64,000 bases of DNA from Mycobacterium sp. 1423905.2 (lineage in GTDB: Bacteria; Actinomycetota; Actinomycetes; Mycobacteriales; Mycobacteriaceae), in the NCBI RefSeq assembly GCF_001673155.1, contig NZ_LZLE01000306.1:1-64000 (forward strand). Reading direction: 5' to 3'. The notes beneath the pieces were generated by a model, which did not search any database, was not told the DNA's origin, and saw only the letters and a program-made list of their open reading frames with translations. Of the stretch, positions 1 through 8,373 are shown piece by piece (position 1 is the first letter of the stretch; each line of letters opens with the position of its first letter). A program made the position numbers and the translations under genes.

Positions 1-1
1 A

Positions 2-625
2 CCCAACGTCGGCGTCTTCTTGCACAGCGTCACCCCGGGCAAAGGAGCGGAGTTCGTCGCCGCGCAGCGAGACCTGACCACTGTCAGCTCGACTTTCCCA
101 GGCTATGACGGAACGACCGTCTTTCCCGCCGACTCCTCCGGCCAGTGGATGTCGGTCTTACGTTTCCGCACCGCCGCACAACTCGCCAGATGGATCAGGT
201 CGCGCGAGCGCGAGCAAGCGCTGCCACGCCTGCGCGACGAACTCAACGGTGACTTCGCCGAATTGCCGCGTAGCGCCCCATTCGGATCGACGGTCCGCAT
301 CGCCGACGGGCAGCCGAAAATCACCCCGGCCTGGAAGACCGCGATGCTCGTGGTTTTGTGCTTGTACCCGACCGTGATCCTGCTGTCGAAGTGGCTCGCT
401 CCCGCGCTCGACAGGTTGGGTGTCGCGACAGCGATAGCCGTCTTCGTAGGCAACGTCATCAGCGTCGTGCTGCTGCAATGGGTACTGGTGCCGGCGGCCT
501 CTCGACCGTTCCGGCGCTGGCTCGACCCCATCGACGGGGCGTCGGCGCGCGCCGGCGCGGCCGGAGCTGCGGTAGTCGTCGCCGGCTACACCGCGTTGGT
601 GTTGTTCTTCACCTGGCTTGGCTGA
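2..625 (+). CDS. ABM-domain membrane protein, 5' end outside window
   Basis: The reading frame is already open at the first bases, so the start lies upstream. The visible part begins inside an antibiotic-biosynthesis-monooxygenase-like (ABM) alpha/beta domain of roughly the first 100 residues. After it come three predicted membrane segments (around AMLVVLCLYPTVILL, AIAVFVGNVISVVLL and AAVVVAGYTALVLFF), ending in a short tail. ABM domains with a C-terminal membrane anchor are common hypothetical proteins in actinobacteria, and no substrate can be assigned. A TTG at 20 could be read as a start, but it would cut the first beta strand. The gene converges on the SDR at 633 with 7 bases between stops. 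The domain call is fairly secure; the function is unknown. Confidence 0.7.
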   Translation, partial: PNVGVFLHSVTPGKGAEFVAAQRDLTTVSSTFPGYDGTTVFPADSSGQWMSVLRFRTAAQLARWIRSREREQALPRLRDELNGDFAELPRSAPFGSTVRIADGQPKITPAWKTAMLVVLCLYPTVILLSKWLAPALDRLGVATAIAVFVGNVISVVLLQWVLVPAASRPFRRWLDPIDGASARAGAAGAAVVVAGYTALVLFFTWLG

Positions 626-632
626 GCGGTTT

Positions 633-1511
633 TCAACGTGCCGTCAGTATTGAATGCAGCTCGGTGAGCGACCACGGTTCGTTGTCCCGGTGGTCGCGGT
701 ATGCCAGCACACGCGGTGTGGGCCGGTCGAAGCTGCCGACGAAACCGCCTGCTGCAACGTAGATTTCACCGGTCACTTCGCGCGCTAAGTCACTTGCCAG
801 GTAGGCGTACAGCGGTGCCACGAACGCCGCAGGCGCGGCATCCAGCGAGGCCCGCATGGTCAACTCGTCCAGTAAGCCCCGGCGGTGCAGGTCGGTGATG
901 TGCTCCTCGTAAGCAGGGCCGGTGGACAACCGCGTTCTGGCGCCGGGGCAGATCACGTTGGCCCGCACACCGGAGGCTCTGAGCTCCGCGGCGATGGCCA
1001 TCGTCAGCCCGTTGACGGCGCCTTTGCCTGCGGGGTATCCGGTGCCGCCGTAATCACCGAGAAACGCCACCGAACTGGTGTTGACGATGGCGCCGCGGCC
1101 CTGTGCGGCCATTACCCGCGCCGCGACGCGGCAGGTGTGAAAAACGGTGCCGAGGTGGGCTTTGATCAGCGAGTCGAAGTCGGCCGGTGTGATGTCGAGG
1201 ATCGACGAGTGGGCGGGCTCCGCGACGCCCGCGCAGTTGATGAGGATGTCCAGGCGGCCGTATTCGGCCAGACACTTCTCGACGAGCGCGGTGGCGACGC
1301 GCTCGCTGTCGGCGGCTCCGGCCAGTCCGGTGGCTCGACGGCCGGACGCCTGCCACGCCGCCACTGTCTGTTGCACTCGATCGGCATCGCGTCCGTTGAC
1401 CAACACACCGGCGCCGAGTTGACCGAGTAGGTCGGCCACCGCCCATCCGATGCCGCGGCTGCCGCCCACCACCACCGCGCCTTGCCCCGCTAACAGGCCT
1501 TGACTGCTCAA
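633..1511 (-). CDS. SDR-family oxidoreductase, second gene of mmpL operon
   Basis: A 292-residue short-chain dehydrogenase with a Rossmann glycine motif (GGSRGIG), an NCAG motif in place of NNAG, and the catalytic YPAGK (YxxxK) with an upstream Ser. The family oxidises or reduces hydroxyl/keto groups with NAD(P). The C-terminus carries an unusual extension (PRVLAYRDHRDNEPWSL region) reminiscent of 17-beta-HSD4-like or hydroxyacyl-CoA SDRs. I chose the TTG at 1511 because AAGGAAG lies just upstream on the minus strand; a longer TTG start at 1544 is possible. The gene follows the mmpL gene by about 60 bases on the same strand, so it is probably cotranscribed and may act on the lipid or steroid handled by that transporter. 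The substrate is unknown. Confidence 0.8.
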   Translation of the reverse strand: MSSQGLLAGQGAVVVGGSRGIGWAVADLLGQLGAGVLVNGRDADRVQQTVAAWQASGRRATGLAGAADSERVATALVEKCLAEYGRLDILINCAGVAEPAHSSILDITPADFDSLIKAHLGTVFHTCRVAARVMAAQGRGAIVNTSSVAFLGDYGGTGYPAGKGAVNGLTMAIAAELRASGVRANVICPGARTRLSTGPAYEEHITDLHRRGLLDELTMRASLDAAPAAFVAPLYAYLASDLAREVTGEIYVAAGGFVGSFDRPTPRVLAYRDHRDNEPWSLTELHSILTAR

Positions 1512-1536
1512 TCGCTTCCTTGTCGAAAAGTGGATG

Positions 1537-1564
1537 CCGGACAACGCTATCCGGACAACGCTAT
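1537..1564. repeat. 14-bp perfect tandem duplication
   Basis: CCGGACAACGCTAT occurs twice, head to tail, at 1537-1550 and 1551-1564, in the short gap between the mmpL stop and the downstream SDR start. One copy spans the alternative TTG start of the SDR. It looks like a simple replication-slippage duplication that lengthened the spacer between the genes. Confidence 0.9.
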
Positions 1565-1568
1565 TAGG

Positions 1569-4364
1569 TCAGGCGCGCACCGGTGGCCGTGGCCACCACA
1601 GCCAGCGCCCCAGCATGGCCATCAATGCCGGTAACACGAAGGCACGCGTCACCAGGGTGTTCAGCAAGAGACCGAGGCCGACGGTGACGCCGATCTGCGC
1701 GACGCTGAGCACGCTGCTCAACGCCAGCCCGAACATCGGCAGCCCGATGACGATCCCGGCGGTGGTAACCACCGCGCCGGCAGCGGCAAAGGCTCTGATG
1801 ATGCTGGTACGGGGCCCGGCGGGCGCCTCTTCCCGGATACGCAAGGCGAAGAGCAGGTTGCCCGCCGACCCCATGGACACCAGCAACACGAACGCGATCG
1901 GCGGTACCGACCAATGCAATGCATAACCGAAGACGCGTTGCCAGATCAACACGCTGGCACCGAGGGCACCGACATACGAAGCGGCGATGGTGCCTGTGAC
2001 GATCAGACCCGCGAGCGGACTGCGCAGCAATAGCGCCGCGATCGCCAAAATCACTGCCAGGGTGATGACGACCAGCAAGGTCAGGTCACCGCCGATCAGA
2101 GTCTGCAGGTCACGCGTCGCCGGTCCCACACCTGTCAGTTCCACACTGGTGGGTTTGAGGGTGCCGTCTTTCGTCGCGTCGGCGATCGCGCTCCGGATGG
2201 CGCCGGCCCGTTGGGCTCCGTCACTGCCCCATTCGTGTCCGTCACCGAAGACCAGCAGGCGCGTCGCCTGTCCATTAGGTGAGAAGAAGCCGTCCAGCGC
2301 GACCTGCATGTTGGGGTCGGTGAGGATCTTCCGGGAGGCATAGAGGTCGATGCCGGGGCGGCTCCGCGAGACGGCGGCGAGTTCGCGTAACCGGTCGGGC
2401 AGCTGTTGTATCGGTGTCGCGCCGGGATTGTCTATGGCCTGTCTGAGGCTGGTCGCCGAACCCCTGACCGCGGACACCTGCATGTTGACTCCGCCGAAGG
2501 CGGTGGGTAGGCCGGCCGGTCCGGACGCCGCATCGGCGATTCCCTTCCCCAGTTGGTCTCCGGAATCTGCCAACGTGGTAGCCCGGTCGACCACAGTGTT
2601 GGACCATTGCACCGCATCCTGGGCGGCCGAACAGACCGGCGTGGTCGGACAGTCAGGGATCGCCGACACGAAACTGCGCAAGGGGTCGAAGATGTCAGAC
2701 ACATCGGCGGCGCGGGCGCGGATCTTGTCGATCGACACCTGCATGAGATGGACGGCCAGACTCGCCTGGCCGATGCCGTAGGCCCCCTGTTGCACGCTGT
2801 TCTGCAACAGGTCCAGGGCGGTCGTCATGTCACCGCCCGCGGCCCCGAGGTTGGTGAAGGTCGCATCCCGCGCTGACAGTCGATCGGAGAATTCGTCGAG
2901 TCGATCGCCGAGGTTTCCCGCTGACGCCGTCATCGCTGCCTGCTTGGACACCAGCCCATTGGGATGACTTGCGGACTGGACCATGCGCACGCCGGTGACA
3001 CCCATGACGGCGCCGGTAATACGTTCGATGGCGGTGAGCCCGGCGGGGTTACGCAAGTCGTGATCGGTCTGAATCGTGACGACTTCCGGCAGTAGCTGGT
3101 TAGCGCCGAAGTGGCGGTTCACCGCTTGGTAGCCCCGGTTCGACTCTGCCCGAGGGGCGGTGGCTGCGGTTTCGTCCCATCCGATCGGCACGCCGGGCCC
3201 GGAGACGGTGAGAACGAAGATCAACACTCCGCAGGCCACCAGGATCGGCGCCGGCCATCGGGCGACCTGAATACCGATGCGCCGCCACCGCACCCGTAGA
3301 TTCCTGCGGCGGGGTGGCTTCGCCCAGTTGGCGCGGCTTGCCAGCGCGATGAGCGCAGGGGTCAACGTGAGTGCCGCCAAGCCGACCGCCAGCACGCCGA
3401 TCGAGCACAGAACTCCCGTCGTCGCGAAGATGCCGATGCGAGCCAGGTTCAGCCATCCCACCGCGCCCAGCGGCGCCACCACCATCAACGTTGAGCCGAT
3501 GATTGCCGGCGCCACCCCTCGGTAGGCATCGACCAGCGCTTCCTCCGGCGAGAGTTCTTCCCGACGTCGCTCGTGGTACCGCCCGATCATGGAAATGGCG
3601 AAGCCGGTGCCCGCCCCCACCACGACTGCCACACTCAAGCCGAGGGAGAACAGCGAGACGCCGATGACCTCATGATCGACGAGCACCGACACAATCGGCT
3701 TGACCACGGCCAACGCGACCAGAACCGACGTCAAAGGCACCAACGCGCTGACCAGCGACCGATACAAGACCAGCAACAGCACCAGCAGCACCGCGAGCGT
3801 CGTTGCGGTGATCAGTTGGATCTGTCTGTCGAAAGCGGCGAATTCGTCGGTGACGGTGGCACCAGGACCGGTGATGAAAACTTGCAGACCGTCGGGCGGA
3901 TGCAGCTGCGCCACGGTTGCCCGCGCAGCCGTGACCGACTCAGTAGCTTGTGACGTGCCGACCATGCCGGCAAGCAACATGCTGGCCGTCACGACATGAT
4001 GGTCGTCGCTGAGCACCGCGTCCGCAGTGGCCGGGATCGACCACCAGTCCGAGACAGTGACCACATGTCTCGGGTCGGCGCGCAAGGTCGCGATCGCGCG
4101 GTCATAAAAGGCGCGGTCACGGGCAGTCAACGCTCCATTGCGCTCCAAGACCAAGTAGCCGATGTTGTCACCGGCGGCTTCGTGGAAAGCGGCTGCCGAA
4201 CGTTGCACGGCAAGCGAAGTGGGGGTCCCGTAGGGCGAGAAGGGTTGGTCTTCGACGCTGATCAGCTGTTCGAGCGGCGGAGCCAAGCTATTGCCCAGGA
4301 CCGCCGCAAGCACCCACGCACCGATGAAGATGAGCGGAAACCGGTGAATGATCCGTGCAATCAC
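1569..4364 (-). CDS. MmpL-family RND transporter lacking both Asp-Tyr pairs
   Basis: A 931-residue RND protein of MmpL architecture: TM1, a large periplasmic loop, a TM2-6 block, a basic cytoplasmic stretch, TM7, a second periplasmic loop with helical repeats, and a C-terminal TM8-12 block. MmpL proteins export lipids or siderophores across the inner membrane using the proton gradient. The TM4 motif, GAGTDYA in typical MmpLs, reads GAGTGFA here (G254-F255). The TM10 motif, usually GxDYN, reads GSAGN (A834-G835). Both proton-relay Asp-Tyr pairs are therefore missing while the surrounding sequence is well kept. The start is GTG at 4364. No mmpS gene is adjacent; an SDR follows in the same direction. 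Family membership is certain; energy coupling and cargo are not. Confidence 0.9.
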   Translation of the reverse strand: MIARIIHRFPLIFIGAWVLAAVLGNSLAPPLEQLISVEDQPFSPYGTPTSLAVQRSAAAFHEAAGDNIGYLVLERNGALTARDRAFYDRAIATLRADPRHVVTVSDWWSIPATADAVLSDDHHVVTASMLLAGMVGTSQATESVTAARATVAQLHPPDGLQVFITGPGATVTDEFAAFDRQIQLITATTLAVLLVLLLVLYRSLVSALVPLTSVLVALAVVKPIVSVLVDHEVIGVSLFSLGLSVAVVVGAGTGFAISMIGRYHERRREELSPEEALVDAYRGVAPAIIGSTLMVVAPLGAVGWLNLARIGIFATTGVLCSIGVLAVGLAALTLTPALIALASRANWAKPPRRRNLRVRWRRIGIQVARWPAPILVACGVLIFVLTVSGPGVPIGWDETAATAPRAESNRGYQAVNRHFGANQLLPEVVTIQTDHDLRNPAGLTAIERITGAVMGVTGVRMVQSASHPNGLVSKQAAMTASAGNLGDRLDEFSDRLSARDATFTNLGAAGGDMTTALDLLQNSVQQGAYGIGQASLAVHLMQVSIDKIRARAADVSDIFDPLRSFVSAIPDCPTTPVCSAAQDAVQWSNTVVDRATTLADSGDQLGKGIADAASGPAGLPTAFGGVNMQVSAVRGSATSLRQAIDNPGATPIQQLPDRLRELAAVSRSRPGIDLYASRKILTDPNMQVALDGFFSPNGQATRLLVFGDGHEWGSDGAQRAGAIRSAIADATKDGTLKPTSVELTGVGPATRDLQTLIGGDLTLLVVITLAVILAIAALLLRSPLAGLIVTGTIAASYVGALGASVLIWQRVFGYALHWSVPPIAFVLLVSMGSAGNLLFALRIREEAPAGPRTSIIRAFAAAGAVVTTAGIVIGLPMFGLALSSVLSVAQIGVTVGLGLLLNTLVTRAFVLPALMAMLGRWLWWPRPPVRA

Positions 4365-4564
4365 CGCATCCGCCTTCGCCGCGTCGGGCGGTCAGCCGTC
4401 ACGCCGCTGGCCATTGGACCGGTACCTCACCCTCGCCTGTCTGCCCTGGCTCTAGCCATCGCCGGGCGGGCTAATTCAACCACCTCACCACGTGGATCGG
4501 TCATTGTTTTCCTCTGGACTCGCTTCAACAGCGGTTCACCCGCATTCCTCCCCCGACCCCGGTC

Positions 4565-4876
4565 ATGAAAATCGTGGGCTTCATCTGGCGACGCGTGTTG
4601 GCGTTCGACCGGCTAGGTGCATGCATTCCTCAGCTGATACAGGTGTGGCTCCTCGAATTATTCTTCGGGCTGCCGCTGACATTCTTCATCGGCAAGATTA
4701 TCGACGTCCACGGCGCGTTCGGTGTTCCCGGCACCGGAGGACCGATCGGCGGTGTGTTCTGGGGAGCCCTGGTGGTAGCCGTGGTTTTCGGCGCCTGGTT
4801 CGTGCGGTCACTGGTGACCCCGCGGGTGGTCAGCGGGTCGTGGATAACGCCGTACATGCCGAGGTCGGAACGCTGA
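4565..4876 (+). CDS. small membrane protein, two TM segments
   Basis: A 103-residue protein with two hydrophobic segments (LIQVWLLELFFGLPLTFFIG and the VFWGALVVAVVFGAWFV region) joined by a Gly/Pro-rich loop. It is divergent from the mmpL gene, with about 200 bases between starts. No clear ribosome binding site precedes the ATG at 4565. I do not recognise the family. The region just downstream holds fragments of further small membrane proteins, so this may be the surviving first gene of a small, partly decayed membrane gene cluster. Confidence 0.55.
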   Translation: MKIVGFIWRRVLAFDRLGACIPQLIQVWLLELFFGLPLTFFIGKIIDVHGAFGVPGTGGPIGGVFWGALVVAVVFGAWFVRSLVTPRVVSGSWITPYMPRSER

Positions 4877-4898
4877 CCGTATCCGGCAGCAATCGGGC

Positions 4899-5162
4899 GT
4901 GGACAATCACTTCCCCTATTTAACCCCCTACTTGACCAGCCATCCGTCCTACGCGCTGCTGCTGTTGGTGACCACGCTGATTCCGGCGGTGATGCTTGCC
5001 GCGACCATCAATCACGGTGATAGCACCTTCTAGGTGTGTGGGACCGTCGGGTTGGCGATCCTCGCCTGCATGGCCGTCGCACGCGTATTGTGTTGGTACG
5101 CACTGAAGTTGGGACGCCGCCGACTTGACGAGCAATTGGCCGGGTCGGGCCGCGCCGCTTAG
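4899..5162 (+). pseudogene. small membrane protein interrupted by in-frame TAG
   Basis: From a GTG at 4899 the frame encodes about 44 residues with one hydrophobic segment (YALLLLVTTLIPAVMLAA), then TAG at 5031-5033. It then continues in the same frame without frameshift through a second hydrophobic segment (GLAILACMAVARVLCWYA) and a basic, charged tail to TAG at 5160-5162. Read through the internal stop, this is an 87-residue two-TM protein similar in layout to the gene before it. The simplest reading is a nonsense mutation in a small membrane gene. Two separate tiny genes, or a sequencing error, are alternatives. Confidence 0.45.
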
Positions 5163-5170
5163 CGTGGGGG

Positions 5171-5549
5171 ATGGCGTGGCAGCCGGGGCTGGTCCTGGTG
5201 GCGATGGTGTATGCGATCGTCTGCATCCCGTCGGGTGTCATGTGGGTCAAAGAAAAACGCGCCATCGCAGCATTGGCACCGGGTAGAACCGGCCGTGGCG
5301 GAAATAACTACGCCAGGTGGGGGCGTGCCGGTGGCGTTGCCGTCCGGCGGTGAGGCGCTCCTGCTCGCGGAGACCCTGGCGGTGCCGACTTCAACGCGAC
5401 CATGGCCCACGTTCGCAATGGCGCCCTAGCCGCCACCGGCAGAATCGCTGATCACTTCACCCGAACCAGCGCACTACGGCTTCGACGAACGCGCCTTCCC
5501 CGCGCCATCCGCCGACGGCAGGGTGATGCTGTTGCTCTCCACTCCGTAA
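5171..5549 (+). pseudogene. probable decayed small gene(s)
   Basis: An ATG at 5171 opens a 60-codon frame whose first 38 residues look protein-like (a membrane helix MAWQPGLVLVAMVYAIV followed by charged residues) and whose rest is low-complexity Gly/Arg. A second frame, through the stop at 5427-5429 and on to a stop at 5547-5549, has plausible coding character (ALPSGGEALLLAETLA, then HYGFDERAFPAPSADGR) but is broken. This fits a small gene or genes that have suffered frameshift and nonsense changes. The 3' end overlaps the end of the opposite-strand DUF417 gene by 76 bases. Confidence 0.35.
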
Positions 5550-6046
5550 TCCTCACCCCACCGCCTATCCCGTCGGCCGCGCCTCAGTGCCTCACCGCAA
5601 CTCCACATCGACACCCCGATGAGAACGACATCCTTCAGCAGGAATTGGCCGGGCATCCCCGACAGCACCGGGACCCCGGCGGCATGAGTTGCGATGACAC
5701 CGGGCGTCGTGAACAGAAAGCTCAGTGTGCCGAGGAACAGGACGATGGCCATCGCGCTCCCGAACGCACACAGCCGTGCCGAGAACGGTAGCGCCGCAAT
5801 GAGAATCGCGGCGACGATCTCCAACGTGCCAAGGGTGCGAGCGACCGTCGACACGCTCGCCACGTCGTACACCCAGCTCATCAGGGGACTGTGTTCGATC
5901 AGCACGCGGCTTTCCATCTTGACGTACTTGCCGAATCCGATCCATGCCAAGACCAGCACCAATCCGTATCGGCTCACCAGTTGCCCACTGGTGACCAGCC
6001 GATCGGCAATGGTTGCGTTCGGTGATGCACCTTTTACCCTAGTCAA
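5474..6046 (-). CDS. DUF417 (YkgB/RclC-like) membrane protein
   Basis: A 190-residue protein with about four TM helices. The motifs NSPLMSW (here HSPLMSWVYDV), LGTLEIVAAILIA, TLSFLFTTPGV and GMPGQFLLKDVVLIG match the DUF417/YkgB family, which includes E. coli RclC of the reactive-chlorine resistance operon. Its biochemical role is not established; members sit in the inner membrane. The start is TTG at 6046, supported by GAGGAG six bases upstream on the minus strand. The last 35 residues are polar, beyond the conserved domain, and overlap decayed sequence on the other strand. No rclA/rclB-like gene is adjacent, so an oxidative-stress role is inference only. Confidence 0.8.
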   Translation of the reverse strand: MTRVKGASPNATIADRLVTSGQLVSRYGLVLVLAWIGFGKYVKMESRVLIEHSPLMSWVYDVASVSTVARTLGTLEIVAAILIAALPFSARLCAFGSAMAIVLFLGTLSFLFTTPGVIATHAAGVPVLSGMPGQFLLKDVVLIGVSMWSCGEALRRGRRDRRWGEDYGVESNSITLPSADGAGKARSSKP

Positions 6047-6219
6047 AATCGCTCCTCTTCAACCCAACCGGCGGGAAGTTCCCACCGGTCACGAGCGAAA
6101 CAGCCGCAAAGTTCAACTCGTCCCACGACCGCTGCTCAAATCGACCGGACGGTGGGGCTAAGTGTCGTACCGTGCAACTACTTGTCCTGCGGCGTGTCGA
6201 GAGACCGGAAGGTGGCGCA

Positions 6220-7086
6220 ATGAAAGTTGCAGTCGCGGTGAGCATGTCCCTGACTGCCTTGCTGATCGCCGGCGGCTGCAGCAGCACCACCGGCCAACAA
6301 AGCGGCAGTCGGTCGACAGGGTCGGCAACACAGTCCTCGGCTCCGGCACCGTCGAGTCCGCCCCCGCCGGCGGGAAAAATGACCACTCGCTACGAGGCTG
6401 GGAACACCCCCGAAGCGCAGCGGGGCCGCCAGATCATGACCGACGCCAAGCTGTTGGAGACCGTGGCGCAGCAAGTCAACGACACCTTGAACCTGCCTTA
6501 CGACCTGACCGCGGTCGGCAAGCAATGCGGTGAGGCCAACGACTACTGGGATCCCAATGTCAACGAAATACAGCTGTGCTACGAGGACATTCAGGAAAGC
6601 GAACAACGGTTCGCCAACAGCGGCAATACAGATTCGGTACAGGCGGCCGTCGATGCGACAATCTCGGGGTTCTACCACGAACTCGGTCACGCCACCCTCG
6701 CCGTGTATCAGCTGGCTTTCACCGGTCGCGAGGAAGATGTCGCCGACCAACTCTCCGCTTTCATGCTGCTCACCCCCGGAGCCGACGGCAAGCCGTATCC
6801 GAATGGGGTGCGAATCGCGACCGACACCGCGCAGGATTGGAAATTGAGCGCCAAAGAAGCCGGCGACGCCAATGATCTGCCCTTCTGGGATGGCCACTCC
6901 ATGGACATCACCCGCATGTACAACTGGGAGTGCTGGATTTACGGATCTGATCCGGTGGCCAACGCCAATATCGTGACTTCCGGCGACCTACCCGAAGACC
7001 GGGCGGGCAACTGTGAAGATGAATTCCAGAACATGTCCCGCGCTTGGCATCAGATGCTGGGGCCTCATCTCAAGAAGCCCAGTTAG
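6220..7086 (+). CDS. lipoprotein with DUF4344 metallopeptidase-like domain
   Basis: A 288-residue secreted lipoprotein. The signal peptide ends in lipobox IAGGC, followed by a Ser/Thr/Pro-rich linker to about residue 55. The rest matches DUF4344: HELGH (H153-E154-L-G-H157, a zinc HExxH motif), then the conserved REEDVADQLSAFMLL segment that usually supplies the third ligand, and several Cys in the second half that may form disulfides in the envelope. It would act as a membrane-tethered zinc protease on the outer face of the plasma membrane; the substrate is unknown. I chose the ATG at 6220 because GGAAGGTGG precedes it and the lipoprotein signal starts there. A stem-loop follows at 7092-7121. 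Confidence 0.8.
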   Translation: MKVAVAVSMSLTALLIAGGCSSTTGQQSGSRSTGSATQSSAPAPSSPPPPAGKMTTRYEAGNTPEAQRGRQIMTDAKLLETVAQQVNDTLNLPYDLTAVGKQCGEANDYWDPNVNEIQLCYEDIQESEQRFANSGNTDSVQAAVDATISGFYHELGHATLAVYQLAFTGREEDVADQLSAFMLLTPGADGKPYPNGVRIATDTAQDWKLSAKEAGDANDLPFWDGHSMDITRMYNWECWIYGSDPVANANIVTSGDLPEDRAGNCEDEFQNMSRAWHQMLGPHLKKPS

Positions 7087-7091
7087 CCTGC

Positions 7092-7121
7092 GCCTGAGCA
7101 GAGTTCACGCACTGTTCAGGC
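7092..7121 (+). terminator. stem-loop after the lipoprotein gene
   Basis: GCCTGAGCA pairs with TGTTCAGGC (nine pairs including one G-U), with a 12-base loop, starting five bases after the stop codon. There is no clear T-run, as is usual for mycobacterial terminators. It separates this gene from pimC. Confidence 0.5.
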
Positions 7122-7174
7122 AACCGTCGGACCAGGATCGTTGACCGCACATGCGGGCGGGTTTCCCTCACCGT

Positions 7175-8284
7175 ATGCGAGTCGTTCAGGTCGCCAACTT
7201 CTATGGTCCTCGCTCCGGCGGCTTGCGTACTGCCGTGGACCGCCTTGGTGCGGAATACTGCGCGAGCGGCCATGAGGTCTTTCTCGTCGTCCCTGGCTCA
7301 CACGCCGCGAGCGGCCGCCTCCCCACCGGAGTCGTCCGGATCACCGTGCCCGCCGCTCAGCTCCCGTTCACCGGCGGGTACCGCGCCATCATGCCCGGGC
7401 CAGTCCGTGCCCTGCTGGGATCGCTGCGGCCGGACGCCTTGGAGGTTTCGGATCGGTTGACTCTGCGATCGCTGGGCCGGTGGGGCCGCGACCACGGCGC
7501 AACCACCGTGATGATCTCCCATGAACGCCTGGATCGCCTTGCCGGACAGATACTTCCACGGCGCGCCGCCCAGCGCGTCGCCGACTTCGCCAATCGGCGC
7601 ACCGCAGCCGATTACGACACCGTTGTATGCACCACCCGCTTTGCCCGCGAAGAATTCGACCGTATCGGTGCCACCAACACCGTCACCGTGCCATTGGGAG
7701 TCGACTTGCAAACCTTCCACCCGCGTTGGCGTTCTGCGCGGGTGCGGCAGCGCTTCGCCGATCCGGCTCAGATCTTGCTCGTCCATTGCGGACGTCTGTC
7801 GGTGGAAAAGCATGCCCACCGCAGCATCGACGCGGTGGCCGCACTGTGTGACTTCGGCGTCGATGCTCGGCTGGTCATTGTTGGAGAAGGACCGTTGCGG
7901 TCCAGGCTGGAACGGCAGGCGGCGCGACTGCCCATCGCCTTCACCGGTTTCATCTCCAATAGGCAGACGGTCGCCCGGCTGCTGGCGTCCGCGGACGTTG
8001 CCCTGGCGCCGGGACCGCACGAAACCTTCGGTCTGGCCGCACTCGAATCGCTGGCCTGTGGCACGCCGGCCGTCGTATCGCGCACATCCGCCTTAGGTGA
8101 GATCGTGACTGCTGACAGCGGCGCACTGGCCGATAACGATCCGACGGCTATCGCACACGCGGTGCGCACCATCGTCAGCCGACCCGAGGATCACCGGCGT
8201 GTTCACGCGCGCCGCCGAGCTGAGATGTTCACCTGGCAGCGCGCCGCGGCAGGCATGCTGACCACGCTGGGCACCGCGCAATAA
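7175..8284 (+). CDS. pimC: GT4 mannosyltransferase PimC
   Basis: A 369-residue GT-B glycosyltransferase of family GT4. It begins MRVVQVANFYGPRSGGLRT with the N-terminal glycine-rich loop. The C-terminal half has the sugar-nucleotide region, with HCGRLSVEKH, VIVGEGPLR and the HETFGLAALES motif (E-x7-E type). The sequence closely matches, from memory, M. tuberculosis CDC1551 PimC (RvD2-ORF1). That enzyme is reported to add the third mannose from GDP-mannose in phosphatidyl-myo-inositol mannoside synthesis on the cytoplasmic side. The gene is absent from H37Rv (RvD2 deletion). I start at ATG 7175 by similarity; an ATG at 7151 is also in frame. Hairpins flank it on both sides, so it is probably transcribed alone. 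Confidence 0.85.
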   Translation: MRVVQVANFYGPRSGGLRTAVDRLGAEYCASGHEVFLVVPGSHAASGRLPTGVVRITVPAAQLPFTGGYRAIMPGPVRALLGSLRPDALEVSDRLTLRSLGRWGRDHGATTVMISHERLDRLAGQILPRRAAQRVADFANRRTAADYDTVVCTTRFAREEFDRIGATNTVTVPLGVDLQTFHPRWRSARVRQRFADPAQILLVHCGRLSVEKHAHRSIDAVAALCDFGVDARLVIVGEGPLRSRLERQAARLPIAFTGFISNRQTVARLLASADVALAPGPHETFGLAALESLACGTPAVVSRTSALGEIVTADSGALADNDPTAIAHAVRTIVSRPEDHRRVHARRRAEMFTWQRAAAGMLTTLGTAQ

Positions 8285-8294
8285 CGCTCAGACG

Positions 8295-8323
8295 CCGGAA
8301 CTGCCTTCCCCGAGCAGTTCCGG
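8295..8323. terminator. 10-bp stem hairpin between converging genes
   Basis: CCGGAACTGC at 8295-8304 and GCAGTTCCGG at 8314-8323 form a perfect 10-bp stem with a 9-base loop. It starts 11 bases after the pimC stop and lies between pimC and the opposite-strand gene ending at 8374. Its symmetry would let it end transcription from both sides. Confidence 0.7.
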
Positions 8324-8373
8324 GTACGCCTGAAACGGATCTTGGTGTGGTTGTCGACCGGTGTCGAGCCTGG

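Noticed and set aside
1537-1564. 14-bp tandem repeat as a regulatory or mobile-element signature
   Set aside because: A single perfect duplication without flanking inverted repeats is best explained by slippage.
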